A stretch of 64,000 bases of DNA from Brassica napus (Eukaryota > Streptophyta > Magnoliopsida > Brassicales > Brassicaceae), in assembly GCF_020379485.1 (NCBI RefSeq), contig NC_063452.1, forward strand, positions 59,417,338 through 59,481,337, in the 5' to 3' direction. Of the stretch, positions 11,375 to 21,100 are shown piece by piece. The stretch's first letter is position 1; each line of letters opens with the position of its first letter. The position numbers were made by a program, and so were the translations under genes. The notes below the pieces were generated by a model. It made no database searches. It saw only the letters and a list, made by a program, of their open reading frames with translations, and had not been told where the DNA came from.

Positions 11375-13721
11375 TTAGGAGATGATTTCGTGTCTCCTAC
11401 AATCTCGAAGCCTTATGTTTGCAACATCTGCACCTTCATATCCCACGTCGCAACATTCCACTTTTCTCCCCTATAAACAGAACAACGAAAACATCCTAAT
11501 AATATCAAAACACCGCTTATAGTGAAAAATTATTGTAATTAACAGCAAAATGAACAGTTTCAAAAAAAAAAACAGCAAAATGAACAAACCGGTTTGGGAG
11601 TTTTGGGAGAGAAGACACGGATAGAAGCAAGAGGATCCGCCGACGTATTACCAAAGAAGGAGCAAGAAGTCATGTTTCGAGGAAACTTCCTTGTATAGGA
11701 AGAAACAACTCCATCGTTCCCTTGTTCAATCGAATCGAAGAAGAACCAATGAGGAGCTTCACATGGATTTCTAGACACCGGTCTCGTGTTAAACATGTAT
11801 AAAGGAGGCCGTCCTCCAAGCCAAGGACGGAATGTCTCTATAGGACGCTTCAAGTAGCTGCGTGGGAATATCTTCTCATAGATATGAACAGAGTATCCCC
11901 ACGAGACCGAGAAGGTCCAGCTAGTGGCTCTGACGTGGCAGATCGACTGTTGTACCATCCGTGTTTGGTCAACGTTGGCCGCTTTCATGATGTGACGTAC
12001 TGAGCCAGGATGGTCCATGCTCGGGAAAATTGGTTCGAGGGATCCGAAGTGGTGGAAGCTGACAAGAGGAGCCGTTGGATGGGACGAGAGGAAGCCTGAT
12101 AAGTCACCGCGTAGATCCAGCTGTGGCATGTTAACCAAACAATATGTGATAAAATTTTGTAATGCATGGTACTCTTCTTTATATCATCCAAATTTATTGG
12201 ATCCATACATTTGCGAAACTTCAATATTTATCAAGATAATTGCATGGTAGAAAAAAGCACTTTTCTTCTAAACCCTAATCCCAAATTACAGTGGCTTTAA
12301 TTTGAGTAACCATCTAATCGTGCTAATAGTATTTTGTTATGGGTTGGTAATTTTCTGAATGAATACAATTAGTTAAATAATTCATCCAATATTTTGTAGA
12401 ATGAACTATTATATATATAGAATATATATGGACGTTAAAAAGGAATATTCGTGAAAAAGATAATATATATAGTTGAAAGACATACCTGGTGAAATCCTTT
12501 ATCGAGGCTAAGATCAACGCCCAAATCAGCCAAACACATACTCTGTAAATGATCCACTCCCCAAATGTAATAGTATCTCTCAATACAATTATCCAATTCT
12601 TCCACTAAAGCCTCCACTAGAGGATAACTTAGAGCATATCCTCCTCCTCCGAACGCCATGTCAAACGAGAAGTAAAAATTTGACTTTATCGTCTCCGAGA
12701 ACATTCCTATGTAATGTTTTTCCTTGTGATCATATTTTGACAACACATCCACCATGTTGTCTACGAAGAAAACACTGTCATCATCACCCGTCACATACCT
12801 ATTTGTATTGGACAAGATTAGGTTAGATCACAAATTTAGATATAATATCATACATTAACATATATTTTTGCTCCTTCGAAACCAAAAAGAATGTAAGAGT
12901 CTAAAGAAATTTGTCAAAAGTCATCCAAACAACAAATTTAAAAAATATTTAGGTATACTGAGAAGAGGTAAATGATAAAGTGAGATGTTAAAAAAAGTTT
13001 CAAATTTACTGAATACTTGTTGGAAAACTTAATCTTAATTCGGTAACATTTATAATACAATAATCTCAAGATTAATATTTATTTAAATCGAAAACAACAT
13101 TTTTATAAGTGTTAGTATTAATATCATATAAAGTATAATTACTCATTTACATATATATTCAATTCTATAAATTACAAATAAATTACATAGAAACATATAT
13201 CTCGATTTAATAAGATGATTAGTGAACTAGTATATATCATACCATCTCACATCCTGGTCTTGTTTAAGCCTGTAGTTCTCGAGAATGGACCTATAAATCC
13301 GAGTGTGGATTCGGTTTCTAAGCTTCGGGTAAATCTTCAGCTTCTTGAGGTCTTCGTTGACTTTTAACGGCGGCAAGTCCCGAGACCAAGGCTGGAACTC
13401 TTTCGACGGCTCCACGTCAAAGAAGATATTACCGCGTGTCACGTTTGGTCTCCACCATGATTCTACGTAAACTTTTCGATCCCTCCACGTACGTGAGCCC
13501 CCGACCAGAACGAACATCAAATGGCTCAAGTTTGTGGCCGTCTCTTTAGGCTGCAACTCTTGATATTTTATGGTGAAAATGTTACTGTCGAAAGATTGTG
13601 AATTGATGATATAAGTTTGGTTGAAGAGGACGAGCACGAAGAAGACCACTGCCACGCCCACGCCTACGATCACGCGATATTTGCGTAAGACTTTTGTGTG
13701 GTAACTTGGAGGCGACGACAT
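11375..13721 (-). CDS. DUF604 fringe-like glycosyltransferase, copy B (intact)
   Basis: Four exons on the minus strand: 13721-13243, 12798-12486, 12120-11590 and 11470-11375. They total 1419 nt, or 472 residues, with all frames continuous and GT/AG introns. The start at 13721 (MSSPPSYHT) was chosen because it matches copies A and D; an upstream in-frame ATG at 13745 would add 8 residues. A single hydrophobic stretch at about residues 17-34 suggests a type II Golgi membrane protein. GDDDSVFFVDN at about 164-174 is the acidic motif shared with fringe/GT31 enzymes. Exon 3 contains SVSWGY, FNTRPVSRNPC and APHWFFF, and exon 4 the RKVECCDV tail. The family fold implies a glycosyl transfer reaction, but donor and acceptor are unknown. 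It resembles AT5G12460 from memory. This is the only copy with no coding lesion and no large insertion. Confidence 0.85.
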
Positions 13722-14294
13722 TACATTATACAGAGATAGTAACATGGAGAGTTCAGATGGAGAAAGATGATGAATAATATTTGAAGGTTAACAAGGGAGG
13801 CTTTGGAGTCTTTAGTTTGAAAACCATAGAAATGATATTTATACTTTTTAACCCAATAAACAGTACTGGTCAAATCCATACTAACTAATTAATCCTATGT
13901 TTCATAAAATTTCAGACATTTTTGCCATTAAAACATCTACAATATTATGGAATATCACTACTAGACCACAATCATTTAATTATATATTTGGACCGGTAAC
14001 TTTAGAATGATGATTTAATTTACAGTTTTTTTGGCCATATGCTCTGACTGGCAGGTTTCCGTCACAAGTCAATGTAACGATGTATTAGAGACGTAGTTAA
14101 TTAGTCTTCTCTTTTTTGACAGCAATTAATTAGTCTTCTTTATTTGTCAATCATTTAAAACAATCTTGATTAACTGTAAAAGAGATATTAGAGGAACTTA
14201 CTACAAATATATAAGAACTCTTGAACAAACAAAATTGATTGGTTAAGAAAATGACTTATTTACACATAAATTATGGTCTCTAGGTACAATCCAA

Positions 14295-14328
<34 letters not shown>

Positions 14329-15173
14329 GAATAATGTAGGCCTGGTATAATTTATAATATCTTCTATAAAAACACTATTATCACATTTTAAATTTTCATC
14401 TTCATAATTCACATATTAATTTTTTTTTAAATTCACTTTGGCTATTTTTTTTTAAACGTTTAACCATGACATATGCAAAACTCACATATGCGACAGTATA
14501 AAATTCACGATGAAACAAGGAATCCGTAATTCAGATTTTGTAAAACTTGATAAAAAACAATTTATGTAGTTTGGGTTTTTGATGTTTTTGTCAGTGAACT
14601 GTATAATGCAAGAAATCAGACAAGGCTAGTATACAATGTATAGATGGTTATTTGAAACACATAGAGGATTAAATATAACTTAATTATCCCGCAGTTCTTT
14701 TCCGAGATTATGAACATAATATCTTGTCCATTTTGTCGAATATCTTGGTTGATAAGACCTCTTGTCAGAGCTTTACACACCTCTGATGAATTAGTAGCAC
14801 ATGAGAAGTAGATAGGGTTTCAAAATTCGTTAGCTCTTGACATAATAAGCAAGATAAGTTTTTTTTCTTTCTCTTTTTCATTTATTTGCTTTTGTCTTCT
14901 TTAGCAAAATTCAAACAAACGATCATATAGAAAACTACATGTTTTACTAGATATGCGACAAAGAAGTCTTTGAAAATAAGTAGACAAGTTCTTAAAGGTG
15001 GATGAATAATCAATCCTTTGTAAAAAAAATTATCTTCCAATATAGAATACAATATTATTACAATGTTTACTTCTTTACTCTTTAAATTTGTATTTTTTTT
15101 TTAAACTTAGTTGCTAAATGTGCAAACTGACTTAGAATTTGATCAGATAAAAGATTGTGCCCTCCGTTTTTCA
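13722..15173. other. Spacer between copies B and C
   Basis: Positions 13722-13870 match the region just upstream of copy C (24047-24150), including AAGGTTAACAAGGGAGG and TTTAGTTTGAAAACCATAGA. This is the shared proximal promoter and leader. A CA/TA microsatellite sits at 14293-14328. Positions 14570-15173 match the downstream flank of copy B. No gene is seen. Confidence 0.65.
14293..14328. repeat. (CA)n(TA)n microsatellite
   Basis: A run of alternating CA followed directly by alternating TA, a compound simple repeat in the spacer. Confidence 0.9.
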
Positions 15174-18100
15174 TTAGGCGATGATTTCGTGTCTCCTACA
15201 ATCTCGAAGTCTCATGTATGCAACATTTGCACCTTCATATTCCACGTCGCAACATTCTACTTTTCTCCCCTATAAACAGAACATTGAAAACATCCTTATA
15301 ATATTAAAAACCGCTTATGGTGAAAAAAAAAATATGTTAATTAACAGCAAAATAAACGAACCGGTTTGGGAGTTTTGGAAGAGAAGACACGGATTGTAGT
15401 AAGAGGATCCGCAGAAGTATTACCAGAGAAGGAGCAAGAAGTCATGTTTCTAGGAAACTTCCTTTTGTAAGAAGTAACAACTCCTTCCTTCTCTTGTTCA
15501 ATCGAAACAAAGAAGAACCAGTGAGGAGCTTCACATGGATCTCGAGAAACTGGTCTCGTGTTAAACATGTAAAAAGGAGGCCGTCCTCCGTGCCACCAAG
15601 GACGGAATGTCTCGATGGGAAGCTTCAAGTAGCTCCGTGGGAATATCTTCTCATAGATATGAACAGAGTATCCCCACGAGACCGAAAAGGTCCAGTTACT
15701 TGCTCTGACGTGGCATATCGACTGTTGTAGCATCCGTGATTGGTCCACGTTGGCTGCTTTCATGATATGATTGACTGAACCTGGACGGTCCATGCCAGGG
15801 AAAAGTGGTGTGACAGTTTCGAAGTGGTGGAGGCTGACAAGAGGAGCCGTTGGTTGGGACGAGAGGAAGCCTGATATGTCACCGTATAGATCCATCTGTT
15901 GCATGTAAACAAAATACTTATTGTTAAGTTCCATGAACATGTGGCCGATAAGTCACCGCGCAGATCCAGCTGTTGCATGTCAACCAGATACTTAATGTGT
16001 AATACAATTTCTTTAAATCATTCAAAATTTATTGGATTCATTCGGAAACTTTATTGTGTGATACATTTCGATGCTTCAATACTTATCAAGATAACAGCAT
16101 GGTATAAGAAAACTATTTTTTTTTTTTTTTTTTTTTTGAACACATTCTCATTAAATTCCAACCATAAAAGTTAGGTGGTTGGCATAAATGTCTCAACCAA
16201 ACATAATGCTTCTTTAGCTAAAGAGTCACAAACAACATTTTGAGTTCTCGGGATCCAATTGAAGGAGCATGATGGAGAAACTGAGGAGCTTAGCTTCCTT
16301 ATGTCAGAGAGGACTCCATGCAGATCAGATATTGCCTCATTTTTCTTGATGGCATTGATCAGTTGGGCGGAGTCCGATTCAAACCGGATGGATGCGAAAC
16401 CTTTGTTCCTGCAGAAGAGTACCGCTCCACGTAAGGCAAGGCTTTCTACCATTAGTGGGGAAGCTACATGTCCAATAGATTGCTTCATTCGGAGGATGGT
16501 CGATGTCGTCTGCATTGTCCATGCCAATCCCGCTTTTCTATCTTCTTGCCGCCATGCCGCATATGAGCGGATCACTACATCAGTTGTCTGGACATCCTCG
16601 TGCGCTTGGGGGGTTCGTGGAGAAGAGTCCTTCTCGATCTTTTGCATTTGGTCCCATTCTTTGGCCACTTTGATTGCTGTAGATAGGGCTTCCGCCGGCG
16701 ACGCCGAGCTTCCATTAAAAACGAACCTATTGCGTCCTTTCCATAGTATCTAGAGTATCCATGGAACTAAAGGGCTTGTAACCAGTCCCGTTGGTGGCAG
16801 GCAAGGTCTCAGACAGAGTACATTCCAAGCATTTTCTAAATCTACTATTCCTCTAACATCAATTCCTAAAACTAAGGGGGCATCATGCCATACCTGCTGT
16901 GCAAAGGGGCATTGAAAGAGCAGATGAATAATAGATTCAGATGTTCCACATCTTTTGCATTGAGGATCCACATCAATATGTCGTTCGACCAGCCTCTCTC
17001 CCACCGGTAGTGCTCTCTTGAGTGTTTTCCACGCAAAGGTCTTGACCTTTGGTGCTACTTTGAGGTTCCACACATTTTGATACCATCTGTTGTGGCCGCC
17101 CACACCTACTGCCTCCGCATTTTCCTCCTGAGCTGATGCGAAGTAGTAACCGGATTTAGTAGAATAGGTGCTTGACTTCGTGCCCAGCCATACTAGCTTA
17201 TCTGGTGAATTTGATATGCTTGGTTTTATAGATAGGATCTCCTGTTCATACTGTGGGAGAATTAGTCTAATCTTCTCGATGTCCCATTCACCATCCATGC
17301 TTACGCGCAAATCTGCAACTGTAAGGTCCACTAAAGCCTCTGGTGCTGGCCCATAAGGTCTTTTTTGCTTCGTATGATCCAGCCAGGGTTGATACCATAT
17401 GTTAATATCCTTTCCATTGCCCACTATCCATCCCAAGTTTTGGACTAAGAGGTCTCGGCCTGCCAAAACACTTCTCCAACCATGTGATATCGCGGCGCTA
17501 TAGTCACAGCTAAGGATGTTTCCCTCTGGGTAGTACTTTCCTTTCAGTGTGCGGCATAGCAGGGAATTCGAGTTCTCAAACATCCTCCAGCTTAGCTTAG
17601 CAAGGGCTGCCTCATTGTACTTTTGAAAATCCCGGAAGCCTAAGCCCCCAAACGCCTTAGGTTTTGTTAATTATGTCCATGCTATCCATGCCATTTTCTT
17701 CTTGCTCATAGAGTCATCCCACCAGAAACGCGTAAGCGCAGATTGGATACGTTTGCAGAGCGAGACCGGGAGTAGGAAGCAGGTCATTGCGTGCGATGGT
17801 GACGCTGATAGAACGCTTTGTATCAGAACCACCTTCCCAGCTGTAGACAGAAAACGTGTTGTCCAAGAGCTCGCTTTTTGCTTGATCTTGTCAACAATAG
17901 AGGTAAACAGGTCGCGTTTCCGTCTACCAAAATGCTCCGGGAGTCCTAAATACTTCCCGACTCTTCCCTCCTTTTCTATATTCAGTATTGCCTTCACTGT
18001 GACTTTCAGCTCGGTTGGGGTCTTTTTTGAAAAAGTGATGGCTGATTTGTCCACATTAATAGCCTGCCCTGACGCCTCTTTATATCTGTTTAGGATGTCC

Positions 18101-21100
18101 TTGAGCTGTAATTCTGCCTGAGGCGATGCTCGGACAAAAAACATTGTGTCGTCCGCAAACAATAGGTGATTTACCCGGGGACACCCCCTCGCAACCTTAA
18201 TGCCTTTCAAACTACCCTCTTCTTGTGCTCTGTTACAAAGTCCCGAGAGGACTTCACTGCACATTATAAAAATGTACGGTGAGAGAGGATCTCCTTGACG
18301 GATACCTCTGTTCGGTACTACCATTCCTCTAGGCGAGCCGTTGATGAGGAAGGAGTATGTAACAGTCGAGATGCATTGCATGGTCATTTCAATCCAACGA
18401 GGGTGAAAACCTAGCTGTTGCAGCACAGGAGAGATGAAGTCCCATTCAAGCCTGTCATAGGCTTTGCTCATATCTGTTTTGACCGCCATTGAACATCTCT
18501 GTTCAGCCTTTGTCATCTTCAAATAGTGGAGAACCTCGTGGGTTATCAGCACGTTATCTGATATTGCTCTTCCCGGCACAAAGGCTGATTGGTTCTCGGA
18601 TATAAGGGACAATAAGATCGGCTGTATTCTTCTCGTGAGAATTTTTGAGTATATTTTGTAGTAGACATTGCACAGCGTGATGGGTCGGTAATCAGCAACT
18701 CTCTGCGGGTTCTTTATTTTGGGGATGAGCCTGATATGGGTATCATTAATGTTATCCGGTAGCATATCCCTCTCGAAAAAATGCTGAACCTCCGCTACTA
18801 TATCAGGGCCAATGTCCTGCCAGTGGGTTTGGTAGAAGGCAGCTGAGAAGCCATCCGGCCCCGGTGCCTTATCGGCATGGATGGAGAAGAGAGCATCGCG
18901 GATCTCCTGCTCTGACGGTGTTGCTATCAGTTTCTCATTTTCCTCCTCCGAGACCATAGGTTTGAGGGCTTTGCGGACAGTCTCCTCCTTATTGTTCGCT
19001 GCGCCCATGGAGGTGAACATATCATGGAAGTAATTCACTATCACCTTGGATATTTCCTCCTCTTTATAGCACATTGTCCCCTCAACATTTTCTATAACTG
19101 AGAAGTTGTTCGCTCTTTTACGCCCTTTTGTAGTAGCATGGAAAAACCCCGTATTGCGATCTCCAAGCCGTTGCCATAGCAAACGGCTCCTCTGTCTCCA
19201 ATAAGCTTCTTCCGCACTGTAAGCCTCCTCCAACTTTGTGTTTATCTCCTGGATTAGTGAAGTATTATTGACCGGTGAGGTAAGAGCTTCTTCAAGTTCT
19301 GCCTTTTTCTCCTCTATGATGAGTCTGCTGTTACGATGCTGGGTTTTATTCCATTCAGCAATGGCTGTCCGAGTAATCGCGATTCTATCTTTTACCATCG
19401 CCTGTCCAGAGCTCTGCCATGCTTCCTTGATTATCTCTTTCACCTCTTCATTATCATTTAATCTTCGATCATATCGGAAGAGTCCTTTTTGCCGTTTAGC
19501 CTCAGGTTCAAAGAAGGAGAGTACTGGTTTGTGATCTGACCCTTCATAGTCGAGGTATTGGCAGCGGCCAGTCGAGTAAATTTCCGCCCACAAGCTATTT
19601 GCCACTGCTCTATCCAGCCGGCAGCGAACCAGATGGTCCCCGCGCTTGCCTCTCCAGGATAGAGGATCACCAGAGTGGCGCAAATCAAACAGGTCTCCTT
19701 CCGGAAAGAAGGATCTTAGGTCTGTGAAAGATCCCTCCGGCCTCGCTGGTCCACCCAGTTTCTCGTCCTCATTGAGTAAGTCATTAAAATCTCCTGCAGC
19801 AACCCATGGGGCCTCACGAGACGCAGCTAAGTTTAGGAGATGTTCCCATTGCATTCTCCTCTGTTTTCTATCACAATCTCCATGAATAAAAGAAGCGAAG
19901 AAGGATTTCCCTTGGTATTCAATGAAGGTGTCTATCAAATTTGCATTTGAATACATTACATCAATCTTGATTTTAGAGTTCCAAAACAGAGCTAAGCCTC
20001 CAGCTCCATGCCCTTTATGAGGGAAAATATGGTGCGATTCATATCCAAGTTGCTCTAGTTTCTTCAGCACAAAAGCAGTGGGGTTTTTTTTGTCTCCACT
20101 AGGAATAGGATATCTGGATCAACGTTACGTTTAATCTCTAGGAGACGACGAACTGTCTTGGGGTTCCCCAACCCTTGACAGTTCCAGCTTGCAATCGCTA
20201 AGGAAGCGGATCTACCGGGGTACGAAAACCCGGCTTTCTCCGCGCCATCGCAGGGATCATGTTCCTGATAGGCTGATTGTCCGAGTTGGTACTTCCCCCC
20301 GATTTCCCGGACGATGTTTTTGAAGCTCCTGCTCTCACAGCCGATAGCTTAGTGGCTCTGTTTTGCTGGGATGTCTCCGCGGCGAGTCTACGTCGGCTCG
20401 TGGGTGGCTTTGCGTTTGTTGTTCGTCTTTTGGTGGTATTAGTTCCAAGTATCTTCTTGGGGCTTGCACTAACCACTCTTCTCCCCGGTGGGCGCCCTGG
20501 TTTCCTCTTCACAGGTGACTCAGCATTGGACGTTCTTGTCGTCTCTGAGTTTGGTATGAGGGGGCCAAGTCTCTGTAGCGCTGAGAGGCGTTCTCCACTA
20601 GTAGGGGAAGGTTCCTCACACGGGGGAGGGGGCCTTGTTTGGAGTGATGTTTGTACCATTAAGGAGGCTGTTTCCTCTATTTCTCCACGTTCTTCAGCTT
20701 GGCGTAGTCGTTCCTTGCGAGCAGCACTCTCCGATGGGTCAGCACACATTGTATATTGGTTCATGGCTGCTCTAACTTCTCCTATGGCCTCCTCCATTGC
20801 TACATGCGGATCGAAAGCCTGGTTACTCTGAAGGGGAACCCCCCTTACTGGAGGACTTGGGAGTATCGGAGATGAGCTAGCCTCCTCCAACCGGTGAGGG
20901 GGTGATACCTGTACGGGTTCTCTTGATGTCTCCGCATTTGCTTCTATGCGTGGCCTCCACTGGAAATTTGAAGAGTGGTGATTATGTCCTCGTTCAAGAG
21001 GGGGTCTAGGGGGCCTCTCTCTGTCTCTGGTATGACTTGGTCGATAGGCGGAACTAGTGGGGTATAGCTCCCTGTCTCGACTTCTATCATCTCGACTTCT

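Noticed and set aside
20277..20831. A 184-codon frame on the plus strand opposite LINE ORF1
   Set aside because: It is antisense to a recognised ORF1 with DUF4283 and zinc knuckle features. High GC keeps the reverse frame open by chance.
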